From NCBI GenBank assembly GCA_910584845.1, contig CAJUDH010000007.1:4741-68740 (forward strand): a stretch of DNA of 64,000 nucleotides. Direction: 5' to 3'. Each line of letters starts with the position of its first letter. Position 1 is the stretch's first letter. The notes under the pieces were generated by a model. It was not told where the DNA came from. It saw only the letters and a program-made list of their open reading frames with translations, and searched no databases. The DNA is from an uncultured Lachnospiraceae bacterium. GTDB taxonomy: Bacteria > Bacillota > Clostridia > Lachnospirales > Lachnospiraceae. This document shows positions 17,762 to 25,785 of this stretch, piece after piece. The translations under genes and the position numbers were made by a program.

Positions 17762-20055
17762 GAATGACAGGGCAAGAAGAATTTACCGCATTAGAGCAAT
17801 ACATAAGGTCACGCAGTAGTAAGGTAAAAAGGAGTGGTAACGGTATTATTTTTAACTGTTTCTATCACAATGATAATTTACCAAGTGCCTCTATGAAAAT
17901 TGGAAGAAATGGGATGCCTATGTGTTATTGCTCTGTGTGTGGAAGTATTTATCATCAACTAAAGAAAGATGCTGGATTGTGGCAGGATAAATCCGATAGC
18001 GGAGGGTTTACACCATTTGAAAAGTTTCTTTATTACAATACAGAAGATGAATATAAAATGTACGATTTTGTGACAGAAAAATATTTATGTTCACATTTTC
18101 GCATGAAAGACAAAGAAAAACAGGGTTTTCCAAGAGGTATAAGAGACGGCGAACACGTTACAAAGGGAACAGATGGAGTTGATACAACTTATGCGGTTTT
18201 CTGTAACGGACATTTAAAGGAAGTGAAGAACGCCATTGAGAAGAAAAGTCTTGTTTGCTATACAGAGGGAGAAAAAGACACTAAATGTTTATGGAATAAT
18301 GGTTGTATCAGTTTCACTTGCGGAGGTACAAACACTTTTAAAAAAGAGTTATTACCATATTTAAAGGGTGGTAGATTTGCAGTATTTGGCGATAACGACA
18401 AAGCCGGAATTGCGGATGCGGAGCGTATTACAGCATTACTAAATACGGTAGGAATTGCAACCATGATTATACCGCCAGAAGTGCCAGAAAAGGGCGATAT
18501 TAGTGATTATATGAAGAACCACACAAAGGAAGATTTGCAAACATTGATTGAAAATGCACTCAATAAGAGTACCGTTAAAGAATCCGTAAGGCATGTAGAG
18601 AACCGAAAAATTAATCTCGTGGACAAGCTGATTGAACTGGATGCTGCTAAAAACTATGCAACAAATGACAAAGGGAGCGCAGAACTGTTTTCCACTGTAT
18701 TTAAAGATGTAAGCCGGTATAATCCAACGCAGAAGGATTGGATGTACTACAACGGTATTAAATGGGTATCAGATACCGAGGGAATGAGGGCGAAAAGGAA
18801 TGCTAAAGAATTAGCAGATGCTCTGTTATCTTATGCGGTCAGTAATCCCGAATTAGATGAAAAACAGAGAGAAAGCTATCTGAAATATGCATCACGCTTA
18901 ATGAATTATCGTGATAGAAATACAATGATAAATGACGCAAAGGACTTGAATTATTTTGAAAATGAGGAACTCGACAAAGAAGATTTTCTCTTAAATTGCA
19001 AGAATTGTGTCTTAGATTTATCGGGAGATAAGCCAACGATATTAAAGCATAATGCTGATTTATTATTGTCAAAGGTTTGTAATACTAGTTATGAGCCTGC
19101 TGCCCAATGTCCACTATGGAAAAAGACTATTTCTGAAATCATGGAGGACGATAGTGGAAAAATAAAGTATCTGCAAAAAGTTTTTGGCGTATCCCTAACA
19201 GGATGTACAGCAGAGGAAGAATTATATTTCTTTTTTGGCGGTTCTACGAGAAATGGGAAAAGTACAGTTTGTGAATCGGCTTTATTTATATTGGCGGACT
19301 ATGGAGCGACAATATCCCCAGAAACTTTAGCAGTCAAACAAAATAAGGACAGCCGGACGGCGTCACCGGATATCGCAAAATTGGCAGGGGCAAGGCTTGT
19401 TATTGCATCGGAGCCGCCAAAGAGAATGATATTTGATACTTCGCTTGTAAAAACACTGACAGGACGAGACCGGGTAACAGCTAGATTTCTGCATCAGAAT
19501 GAATTTAGTTTTACACCTAAGTTTAAGTTGATTTTGAATACAAATTATTTGCCGACAATCACAGATAATACCATTTTCAAAAGTGGACGTGTACGAGTGG
19601 TTAGTTTTAATAAACATTTTGAAGAGAGTGAGCAAAATAAGAAGTTAAAGGATGATTTGAAAGCAGAATCAGCAGGAATTTTGAACTGGATGATTGAGGG
19701 GTTATATTTATATCGCCGGGAGGGATTAACGCCGCCTGCTGCCGTACAAGGTTCTACAGAAGAATACGAAAATGATTCTGATAAGATTGGGCGGTTTATC
19801 TCTGAATGTTTGGTGAAGTCCGACAAGAATGTATCTGCGAAGACAGTCTATGAAACTTATTCAAAATGGTGTTCGGCTTCTGGATGTGGAATAGAAAACA
19901 AAGGAAATTTTTTTACAGAATTAAAGGTAAAGGGCATATTTGCGACAAGTGGAACTGTTAATGGAAGAACTGTAAGAAATGTTGTCAAAGGATATGAACT
20001 AGCAGAAGATGATTTTGTTGCAGTAGATGATGATACCCTACTTCCATTTGACTGA
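17758..20055 (+). CDS. P4-type primase/superfamily 3 helicase
   Basis: Replication protein of 765 aa. The N-terminal CHC2-like zinc finger uses the CFYH and CYCSVCG cysteine/histidine clusters (about residues 34-62). A Toprim-like domain (about 165-240) has the acidic TEGEKD motif at E170 and FAVFGDNDKAG. A D5-N region follows, then an SF3 helicase with Walker A GGSTRNGKST at residues 494-503 (K501). The C-terminus has a winged-helix-like tail. This fusion is the hallmark replication enzyme of P4-like satellites, phage-inducible islands and some prophages and plasmids. It should unwind the element's own origin and prime synthesis. Length and motifs look intact. Confidence 0.93.
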   Translation: MRMTGQEEFTALEQYIRSRSSKVKRSGNGIIFNCFYHNDNLPSASMKIGRNGMPMCYCSVCGSIYHQLKKDAGLWQDKSDSGGFTPFEKFLYYNTEDEYKMYDFVTEKYLCSHFRMKDKEKQGFPRGIRDGEHVTKGTDGVDTTYAVFCNGHLKEVKNAIEKKSLVCYTEGEKDTKCLWNNGCISFTCGGTNTFKKELLPYLKGGRFAVFGDNDKAGIADAERITALLNTVGIATMIIPPEVPEKGDISDYMKNHTKEDLQTLIENALNKSTVKESVRHVENRKINLVDKLIELDAAKNYATNDKGSAELFSTVFKDVSRYNPTQKDWMYYNGIKWVSDTEGMRAKRNAKELADALLSYAVSNPELDEKQRESYLKYASRLMNYRDRNTMINDAKDLNYFENEELDKEDFLLNCKNCVLDLSGDKPTILKHNADLLLSKVCNTSYEPAAQCPLWKKTISEIMEDDSGKIKYLQKVFGVSLTGCTAEEELYFFFGGSTRNGKSTVCESALFILADYGATISPETLAVKQNKDSRTASPDIAKLAGARLVIASEPPKRMIFDTSLVKTLTGRDRVTARFLHQNEFSFTPKFKLILNTNYLPTITDNTIFKSGRVRVVSFNKHFEESEQNKKLKDDLKAESAGILNWMIEGLYLYRREGLTPPAAVQGSTEEYENDSDKIGRFISECLVKSDKNVSAKTVYETYSKWCSASGCGIENKGNFFTELKVKGIFATSGTVNGRTVRNVVKGYELAEDDFVAVDDDTLLPFD

Positions 20056-20077
20056 CGAAGGGATAAATGTGCAAGCT

Positions 20078-20138
20078 GTGTATTCTGTACGTAAGGGTAT
20101 ATAGAGTTGATTTTTAGAGCCTTACATATGAAATACAC
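20078..20138. other. Large imperfect inverted repeat, candidate replication origin
   Basis: Two 19-bp arms (20078-20096 and 20120-20138, GTGTATT..GTAAGG against CCTTAC..AATACAC) match at most positions. They lie in the 206-bp gene-free gap directly after the primase gene. Origins of primase/SF3-helicase satellites often lie beside the enzyme gene, so this is a candidate origin. A transcription attenuator is the alternative. Confidence 0.45.
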
Positions 20139-20261
20139 AGAATGCACAAATCCAGTAAAATCAACGGTTTCAAGCACTTTAGTGAATTGAAGTGTGCAAA
20201 ATGAATGTAAGCAATTTTACGGTTTTTGTAACGGAATTTCAGAAAGAGAGGAAAACATATT

Positions 20262-20492
20262 ATGGGTATTATTCAGTTGGCAGATGTTCCAAAGTGTAGT
20301 TGTGAAGTGGCGATGTTTTATCACAGATACAGAGAGCCAATTTCAAGAATCAGGACGATAGAGCAGAGAAATCATATGCTTTCTGTCATGCAGGAAGATT
20401 TTGAAAGACACATCAGAGCATATCCGCAGGAACGGAACGAATATTCAGAAACGTATCAACTATTGAAAAGAAAATGCATGGAGGTTTTGTGA
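20262..20492 (+). CDS. Hypothetical protein of the element, 76 aa
   Basis: Small charged helical protein starting MGIIQLADVPKCSCEVAMFY. AGAGAGGAAA lies upstream of the ATG. It overlaps the next gene by one base (TGATG), so translation is coupled. No family recognised; it sits in the module between the primase and the terminase-like gene. Confidence 0.7.
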   Translation: MGIIQLADVPKCSCEVAMFYHRYREPISRIRTIEQRNHMLSVMQEDFERHIRAYPQERNEYSETYQLLKRKCMEVL

Positions 20493-20731
20493 TGGTGAGT
20501 GATGAAGAATTAAGACGTATTTATAACTTATTTACGGATTGCTGGCGTTACTTTAAGAAATATGTGGATGTGAGTGACGAGGATATTTATTGGGAAAATG
20601 TCGTTGGTGAATCCGGCGAACTATCAAAGAAATATAACAATGATAAGTTTGCGATTGCTTTGATTTTGGCAGTTGTTAATGAATTTGAGCGGAAAGCAAA
20701 GGAGTTGAGGAAAAATGCGGAAACACAGTAA
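20492..20731 (+). CDS. Hypothetical protein of the element, 79 aa
   Basis: Small acidic helical protein (MVSDEELRRIYNLFTDCWRY). I place the start at 20492 because its ATG overlaps the preceding stop (TGATG) and GGAGG lies in range; an in-frame ATG at 20474 is less likely. It overlaps the HNH gene by 17 bases. No family recognised. Similar short proteins are common in phage and satellite replication modules. Confidence 0.7.
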   Translation: MVSDEELRRIYNLFTDCWRYFKKYVDVSDEDIYWENVVGESGELSKKYNNDKFAIALILAVVNEFERKAKELRKNAETQ

Positions 20732-21011
20732 GGAATATAGCAGCTACATGAAGTCGGACGCATGGTCGGCAAAGAGGGAAGAACGCCTACAGCTTGACGG
20801 TAACCGTTGTGTCATGTGCGGTAGGCCAAACGGATTGCAGAAAGACGGTGTAACGCCTGTTTTGCAGGTTCACCATATCTGTTATTCCAATCTTGGAAAC
20901 GAACCTATGAGTGATCTCGTTTCACTCTGTCCCGGATGTCACAAAAAAATCCATAAATATTATCGGAGACTTCGTTCATGGGAGGATAAAGAAGTAGTTG
21001 CAAGGGCGTAA
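20715..21011 (+). CDS. HNH endonuclease
   Basis: A 98-aa protein with a complete HNH core: zinc cysteines C32 and C35 (CVMCG) and C72 and C75 (CPGCHKKIH), catalytic His pair H53-H54 (VHHICY) and the Asn/His of the beta-beta-alpha metal fold. Small HNH nucleases next to terminase genes are common in phages with cos-type packaging, where they help cut DNA. Here it lies 64 bases before a terminase small subunit-like gene, which supports a packaging role rather than restriction (inference). Confidence 0.88.
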   Translation: MRKHSKEYSSYMKSDAWSAKREERLQLDGNRCVMCGRPNGLQKDGVTPVLQVHHICYSNLGNEPMSDLVSLCPGCHKKIHKYYRRLRSWEDKEVVARA

Positions 21012-21075
21012 AAATTCAAGTACATCACATGTGTACAAATTATAAAAAGGTAAATATGTAGAAAGTAGGGATAGT

Positions 21076-21732
21076 ATGAGTGATATTGAAGAAAAGAAGC
21101 GTTTTATGGTGCGGCAATGGGAAGATTTGAAGAAATCTGGCGGTGTGACATTCAGCTTAAACCAGATGGAGCAGATTTTACAGGGAGGTGATGGAACTGT
21201 GTTGACGCGAGAAGAAGTAATGAGAAAGGTTATAGACTATTTTAATAGCTGTGTAAAAGTGGTTCTTGATGAAGATACGCAGGAAAAGGTTACTACATGG
21301 GTGCGTAATCCTACAAAATCCGGCCTTGCATTATGTTTGGGAATTGATAAACAGACATTGCTTGATTATGTTAAGGGCGTTAATTCAGATGGGAAAGCCT
21401 ATAGCCGAACAAATCCAGATTATAAACGGATTGTTGCTACAGAGGATTTTGATATTTTACAAAGGGCTTACAGTCTGATAGAAACATTTTATGAAGAAAA
21501 ACTTGGTGAAAACAGAAATAATGCCGGAACCATCTACTGGCTTAACAATGCTAATAATACAAAATGGAGCAATGAGCAGGAATTTAAGTTCGGAACGATA
21601 GACCAGCCGGAACGCAGGGTATTAACTGCTGCCGAACTGCCAAAACTGGGAGAACCTGCAACTCTACAGAGCGAGGATTTACCAAAATTGGGAATGAAAC
21701 TGGATTATGGGGAGGGAGAAGATGAGTTTTAA
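21076..21732 (+). CDS. Terminase small subunit-like (DNA-packaging) protein
   Basis: A 218-aa protein resembling phage small terminases of the Gp3/DNA-packaging type. A helix-turn-helix-like part (SGLALCLGIDKQTLLDYVKG) at about residues 80-100 is followed by a helical stretch. The characteristic end of the fold is GTIYWLNNANNTKWSNEQEF at about residues 150-170. In satellites such a protein redirects a helper phage's large terminase to the satellite genome. No large terminase, portal or capsid is present in the element. The family assignment is from motif pattern and needs profile support, but the combination with HNH and P4-type primase is telling. Confidence 0.72.
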   Translation: MSDIEEKKRFMVRQWEDLKKSGGVTFSLNQMEQILQGGDGTVLTREEVMRKVIDYFNSCVKVVLDEDTQEKVTTWVRNPTKSGLALCLGIDKQTLLDYVKGVNSDGKAYSRTNPDYKRIVATEDFDILQRAYSLIETFYEEKLGENRNNAGTIYWLNNANNTKWSNEQEFKFGTIDQPERRVLTAAELPKLGEPATLQSEDLPKLGMKLDYGEGEDEF

Positions 21733-21982
21733 AGTATATGTTGAAGAAATCCTGCGAAATGAGGTTTTAAGCGTGGTTAGGCAGCAGGGATATGTTCTTG
21801 AAACTGAAATCTGCACTATGGTATGTGAAAAATACAATCTCCACTTATACATAGTGCGTGCAACGCTTAGAAGAATTTATCCCGAAATGTCATTATTGAA
21901 AAGGCGTATGTCAGACGATTTGAAGCGGTTTTACGGATTGGAAGCGAAAGGCTATCCGATTGCATATCTGCCGGATAAGTGA
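21722..21982 (+). CDS. Hypothetical protein of the element, 86 aa
   Basis: Basic 86-aa protein with a winged-helix-like pattern (VLETEICTMVCEKYNLHLYIVRATLRRIYPEM shortened here to its two helices at about residues 23-54). Start at 21722, with GGGAGGGAG just upstream and overlapping the terminase-like stop by 11 bases. No family recognised. A DNA-binding role is plausible from the basic recognition-helix-like segment. Confidence 0.65.
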   Translation: MSFKVYVEEILRNEVLSVVRQQGYVLETEICTMVCEKYNLHLYIVRATLRRIYPEMSLLKRRMSDDLKRFYGLEAKGYPIAYLPDK

Positions 21983-22031
21983 TTTTAAGGTAACAATAAA
22001 AATTATCATAAAGAAAGAATGAGGTATCAAT

Positions 22032-22418
22032 ATGAACGCACGAATAGCAAGGCTGCACAGCAAAGTATTTAGCACGCCGCAAGGAAGCCGAGAACGGGAA
22101 CAAGCCATAAATTCATTAAGCGATTCAGAAAGGACGGCGGTATTCAATCTTGAAAAAGATTATATGCTCGGACGAATCACAAGACAGGATATTATGGATA
22201 TGGAACGGGTGGAAAGCGGAACTATGACCTATTCACAATACAAGAAAATAATGAACAATGATTGCAAAGGACAGCTTCAGGAGTTGTCGCAATTTGCTAA
22301 AGAGAACCGGGAATTGTACAGGCAGTATAGAGATAGATATAGAAAAGAAAGAGAAGCAGAACGAAAATCACGATTTACTGAAAACACATTCAAAAATAAA
22401 CCATATAGCTTTAGGTAG
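22032..22418 (+). CDS. Unknown protein A of a paralogous pair, 128 aa
   Basis: Charged, largely helical protein with a strongly basic C-terminal third (YRKEREAERKSR). Its N-terminal pattern VFSTPQGSREREQAINSLS closely parallels VYSAPPNTKEREKRLAEIG in the next gene, and both carry GRI about 20-25 residues on. The two genes therefore look like diverged tandem duplicates. No known family. Its place after the terminase-like gene is where satellites often carry capsid-interference or accessory genes. Confidence 0.7.
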   Translation: MNARIARLHSKVFSTPQGSREREQAINSLSDSERTAVFNLEKDYMLGRITRQDIMDMERVESGTMTYSQYKKIMNNDCKGQLQELSQFAKENRELYRQYRDRYRKEREAERKSRFTENTFKNKPYSFR

Positions 22419-22432
22419 GAGGGAAAATTTAT

Positions 22433-22906
22433 ATGAATCAAGCAGAATATGAGCGCATGGTAAAAATATACAATTATGTGTATTCCGCACCGCCAAACAC
22501 GAAAGAAAGGGAGAAGCGGCTTGCAGAAATAGGGGAAGAAACTTCAAGTAAGCTATGGGATTTTTATTGTGGAATTTGTTCTGGACGAATAAAACAGCCT
22601 GAACACACAAACAGCGAGGTAGATACAATGGGCGAAAAGAAGATTACAAGCTATGAGGATTTTATAAAAGCGTTAAGATGTGGGGAAAATAGTAAACTTT
22701 TTAAATTCAGGCGAAACAATCCTGAAAGATATGCCTATTATGCTGAACAGATGGGAGCGGGTTTTGGACGTAAAAATCCAGCGAAAAAGCAAGATATTAA
22801 GCGGTTAGAAGAAGAAAAGAAAAAACGCAGTGAAATTTTGGCAATTCCAGACATAAGGGCAAGGCATAAGGCGATAGCTGAAAATATGGCCCTGTTTGGA
22901 CGATAA
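22433..22906 (+). CDS. Unknown protein B of a paralogous pair, 157 aa
   Basis: Helical, basic protein 14 bases after protein A, with an AGGAGGG ribosome site. The first 50 residues parallel protein A, while the C-terminal part (FGRKNPAKKQDIKRLEEEKKKR) is lysine-rich and could bind nucleic acid. No known family. It may act with protein A as a heteromer (inference from tandem duplication). Confidence 0.7.
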   Translation: MNQAEYERMVKIYNYVYSAPPNTKEREKRLAEIGEETSSKLWDFYCGICSGRIKQPEHTNSEVDTMGEKKITSYEDFIKALRCGENSKLFKFRRNNPERYAYYAEQMGAGFGRKNPAKKQDIKRLEEEKKKRSEILAIPDIRARHKAIAENMALFGR

Positions 22907-22930
22907 AGAGAAAACGAGGTAGATCACATT

Positions 22931-23281
22931 ATGGATAAGGACACACTTATAAATAATCTGCTTGCGAATTACGGCAAATATGGCGTTACCAGAGCAGAAT
23001 TAGAGCCGATTATAGATGATGGCATACAGAACTATGATTTGTCATTAGAAGCTATCTACAGCGGTTTGAGGATGAGCCTTGCATCCGCATTTAATGAGCA
23101 TGAGTATTTCTCTTTAGATGATGTGATGGCGATAACCGGTGAGAGCCGGGAAGAACTTTTACAGCGGATAGAGCAATGCAGAAAGGAATTGATAGAAGCC
23201 GGAGAAAACCCGGACGAGTATTTCAAGTCTGTAGAGCCACAGAGGGCAGCAGTTTATTACTTCCCTAACGGTTTGCATTAA
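22931..23281 (+). CDS. Hypothetical acidic protein of the element, 116 aa
   Basis: Acidic helical protein (MDKDTLINNLLANYGKYG at the start, DDVMAITGESREELLQRIEQ in the middle) with GAGGT as ribosome site. The middle segment resembles a helix-turn-helix but the acidity argues against DNA binding. It is the last gene before the toxin-antitoxin region. No family recognised. Confidence 0.7.
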   Translation: MDKDTLINNLLANYGKYGVTRAELEPIIDDGIQNYDLSLEAIYSGLRMSLASAFNEHEYFSLDDVMAITGESREELLQRIEQCRKELIEAGENPDEYFKSVEPQRAAVYYFPNGLH

Positions 23282-23293
23282 CGGAATTTTTTC

Positions 23294-23322
23294 TTGAATT
23301 TATCCGGGGAGTATGCTATATT
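23294..23322 (+). promoter_or_regulatory. Promoter of the antisense antitoxin RNA
   Basis: TTGAAT at 23294 and TATATT at 23317 are separated by 17 bases. Transcription would start at about 23329, reading toward the 3' end of the oppositely oriented toxin gene. Confidence 0.7.
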
Positions 23323-23328
23323 ATAGAT

Positions 23329-23421
23329 ACAAAAGAGGAAACAACCGCCCACAAAGTGGTTGACCTCCAGATGACTATATAAGCCTACCTGTACCGCCAA
23401 GTAACAAGGTAGGCTTATTTA
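23329..23421 (+). ncRNA. Candidate type I antitoxin RNA
   Basis: A short RNA of about 90 nt is predicted from the promoter at 23294 to the hairpin at 23381-23390 / 23407-23416 (AAGCCTACCT / AGGTAGGCTT) followed by a T-rich tract. The hairpin is shared by the 3' end of the convergent holin-like toxin transcript, so the two RNAs are complementary there. This matches the layout of the txpA/ratA type of toxin-antitoxin pair. Confidence 0.65.
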
Positions 23422-23535
23422 TTTTCGCTTGTTCCTCTTATCGAGAAAGGCAAGCAACGCTATAACAAAACTACCAAAGGCAATCAGCAGAGCCAATATA
23501 CCTATGAAAATCGAAATGATTTCAAAAGCTGTCAT
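23419..23535 (-). CDS. Putative holin-like type I toxin, 38 aa
   Basis: A 38-aa protein: a short N-terminus (MTAFEIIS), one continuous hydrophobic helix (about residues 7-30) and a basic tail ending LDKRNKRK. This is the pattern of the TxpA/Hol_Tox family of membrane toxins. A GGAGGTGG ribosome site lies nine bases upstream, and a good promoter is at 23626-23654. The stop codon abuts the bidirectional hairpin shared with the antisense RNA. It would act at the cytoplasmic membrane, and here could stabilise the element in its host. Confidence 0.8.
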   Translation of the reverse strand: MTAFEIISIFIGILALLIAFGSFVIALLAFLDKRNKRK

Positions 23536-23625
23536 TTGCGCCACCTCCCCTCTTATGTACTCCGGCAAACCGGGTGTGAAGTTTAGGGAGGTTACCACCT
23601 TGCAACACGATTGTTCCTCTCTGAT

Positions 23626-23654
23626 ATTCTATCATATTCTTTCTTTTATGACAA
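23626..23654 (-). promoter_or_regulatory. Promoter of the holin-like toxin
   Basis: On the minus strand TTGTCA (23654-23649) and TAGAAT (23631-23626) are 17 bases apart. This leaves a leader of about 85 nt before the toxin ATG, long enough for the translational control seen in type I systems. Confidence 0.7.
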
Positions 23655-23733
23655 TTCCCAGATTCCCCACATGTATTATTTTTCTTTTTTGAATAGTCTA
23701 AAAATATTATTAATTAAATTATACCATTTTCTG

Positions 23734-23762
23734 TTGACAATAACAGCAACAACAAGTATAAT
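23734..23762 (+). promoter_or_regulatory. Consensus sigma-A promoter of the serine recombinase
   Basis: TTGACA at 23734 and TATAAT at 23757 with exactly 17 bases between: a perfect consensus promoter 62 bases before the recombinase ATG, in very AT-rich sequence. It gives the recombinase expression independent of the phage-like transcript. Confidence 0.88.
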
Positions 23763-23824
23763 TTTAGTATAAATTTATTTATAATTATTTTTGAACTGTT
23801 TTAGGGAATGAGAGGGAACGGCTT

Positions 23825-24535
23825 ATGTGTAAAATATACGGTTATGTAAGAGTTTCTACAATCCAACAGAAAGTAGAAAGGCAGATAAACAATATTATAG
23901 GATTCAATGGGGATGCAATCATTATATCCGAAAAGCAATCTGGCAAAGACATAGATAACAGGGCAGAGTTTAAAAAGCTGCTGAATAAGGTAAAGCCGGG
24001 AGATACAATAATATTTGATGAAGTCAGTAGAATGTCAAGAAATGCTGATGAAGGCTTTTCTCTGTATATGGAACTTTTAAGCAAGGGTATTTCCCTTGTG
24101 TTTCTGAAAGAGCGGCATATAGATACAGACGAATATAAACGCCGGACACAAAAGCATATAGAGAAAGTATCATCCAGTAATAAGAAAATGGATAATCTCA
24201 TAAACGGAATACTGGAACTTGTGGCAGAGTTTGAGCAGGAGAACTTGAAAGACAATATCCGGCTTGCATTTGAACAGGCAGAGCATGAGAGACAGTTTCT
24301 TATTAAACGAGTGACAGAGGGTAAGGCTACTTCAAGTAAGAGGCAGGGCAGGCCAGAGGGAAGTTGCAATATAAAGACAGATAAAGCAGATCATATAAAG
24401 CAAACTATAAGGGATTTATCAAAGGATTTTGACGGTAAATATTCCGATGCTAAGATATTGAGGGAATATTTGCATAACACATCAAAAGGAACATACTACA
24501 AATACAAGAAAGAATTGAAAGAAGAAATAGCATAA
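23825..24535 (+). CDS. Serine recombinase (resolvase/invertase family)
   Basis: A 236-aa small serine recombinase. The catalytic domain (about 1-140) begins MCKIYGYVRVST with nucleophile S11 and carries the FDEVSRMSRN arginine motif. The long E helix is followed by a C-terminal DNA-binding part with RQGRPEGS. It is a resolvase/invertase type, not a large serine integrase. It may resolve dimers or invert a segment of the element or host. A second recombinase in an element already served by a tyrosine integrase is unusual. It is driven by a consensus promoter and closed by the terminator at 24555. Confidence 0.92.
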   Translation: MCKIYGYVRVSTIQQKVERQINNIIGFNGDAIIISEKQSGKDIDNRAEFKKLLNKVKPGDTIIFDEVSRMSRNADEGFSLYMELLSKGISLVFLKERHIDTDEYKRRTQKHIEKVSSSNKKMDNLINGILELVAEFEQENLKDNIRLAFEQAEHERQFLIKRVTEGKATSSKRQGRPEGSCNIKTDKADHIKQTIRDLSKDFDGKYSDAKILREYLHNTSKGTYYKYKKELKEEIA

Positions 24536-24554
24536 TAACACATAAACCTATTGA

Positions 24555-24582
24555 GGGTATCGGCTACATAGATACCCTTTTG
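24555..24582 (+). terminator. Terminator of the serine recombinase gene
   Basis: GGGTATC (24555-24561) pairs with GATACCC (24571-24577) and is followed by TTTTG. It lies 19 bases after the recombinase stop. Confidence 0.75.
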
Positions 24583-24739
24583 TTTTGCATAAAATATCAT
24601 GCGGTGGGGGTTTATAGGGAAACGCCGCATAGGGGTAGTTAGTGCCTTTTTCTGCCGGACATTTTCAAAAAGGCTTAGTCCTGTTGCCATTCAAAATATT
24701 TTTAAAATATGCAAAAAGGCGGTTTTGTGATAAAATAAA

Positions 24740-24773
24740 AGAGAAGTCGTTGCTTTTGTGGGCTGACTTCTCT
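24740..24773 (+). promoter_or_regulatory. Hairpin in the leader of the sigma-factor gene
   Basis: AGAGAAGTC (24740-24748) and GACTTCTCT (24765-24773) form a 9-bp stem, followed by TTTATAT, about 50 bases upstream of the sigma-factor ATG. It could be an attenuator for that gene or the terminator of a short upstream transcript. Confidence 0.5.
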
Positions 24774-24822
24774 TTATATCCTGCATCTACTCAAATTATA
24801 GCAAAGGGGTAGGTGCGTTGCA

Positions 24823-25755
24823 ATGACGAATGAGCAAATTGTTTCTGAAATTAGGAACGGTTATTCTGTAACGGATTATATGCAATTACTGTATGAAAGC
24901 AATCTGCCATTGATTAAGAAATTCATAAAACCATATGCCGCCTATGAGCCTATGGAGGACTTAGTGCAGGAATCCTATTTTGGATTGTGGGAAGCGGTAC
25001 AGCATTATGAAACGTCTGCAAATGTGCGGTTTATGACTTATGCGGAATACTGGATAAGGCAGTCAGTACAGCGGTATCTTGAAAAATGCGGCTCTACGGT
25101 GCGAATACCGAGCCACACAAGGCAGAAAATAGCACGTTACAAGAAAACCGTACAGGAGTTAGAACAGGAATCAGGCAGAGCGCCGACAGACAATGAAATA
25201 GCTGATAAAATGCGTGTACCTGTAGGACTGCTGCAGGAATTGAAAATACAGATGCAGGGGGTAGCCAGTTTAGACATCCCTTTAGCAGATGATAATAATT
25301 TGACACTTGCCGATACCATACAAGCCGATTTTAGCCTTGAAGATGAAACAATAGATAAAATGTATGCCGAACACTCTAAAAGCCAACTATGGTGCATTGT
25401 GGAGCGTTATACAAGCGACAGAGAGAACAGCATAATAAAAGAGATATTCATAAATAATCGGACAATGGCAGCGGTAGCCAGAGAGCAGGGTATAACCATA
25501 GAGCGAGTAAGGCAGACAAAGGAAAAAGGACTGCGGCGGTTACGGATAGGCAAGGCAAAGCGTGAATTATTAGAAAAATTTGATATTGTGGAAGCCGGGG
25601 CATATAGAAACAGTATGAATAAATTCAATGAGCATGGGTTTACTTCTACGGTGGAGTATATTGCTTTACGCAGGGCAGAATTACAGGCAGAGTATGAAAA
25701 GCATAAAAGACAGGTAGAAATTATGCTTGAGCAGAGAAAAAGGAAGTGTCTGTAA
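24823..25755 (+). CDS. Element-encoded sigma-70 family sigma factor
   Basis: A 310-aa sigma factor. Region 2 is complete (LVQESYFGLWEAVQHYET and FMTYAEYWIRQSVQRYL, about residues 45-92). Region 3 follows (IPSHTRQKIARYKK...ESGRAPTDNEIADKM), and region 4 carries a helix-turn-helix (TMAAVAREQGITIERVRQTKEKGLRRL, given here at about residues 208-235). A charged 70-residue C-terminal extension has no match I know. This is a group 1/2-like factor with regions 2-4, not an ECF factor. It would redirect host RNA polymerase to element or helper-phage promoters. It is the last gene before the right attachment site. Confidence 0.9.
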   Translation: MTNEQIVSEIRNGYSVTDYMQLLYESNLPLIKKFIKPYAAYEPMEDLVQESYFGLWEAVQHYETSANVRFMTYAEYWIRQSVQRYLEKCGSTVRIPSHTRQKIARYKKTVQELEQESGRAPTDNEIADKMRVPVGLLQELKIQMQGVASLDIPLADDNNLTLADTIQADFSLEDETIDKMYAEHSKSQLWCIVERYTSDRENSIIKEIFINNRTMAAVAREQGITIERVRQTKEKGLRRLRIGKAKRELLEKFDIVEAGAYRNSMNKFNEHGFTSTVEYIALRRAELQAEYEKHKRQVEIMLEQRKRKCL

Positions 25756-25785
25756 GTGTTCAAAAATAGATAAAAATTTAGGTGC

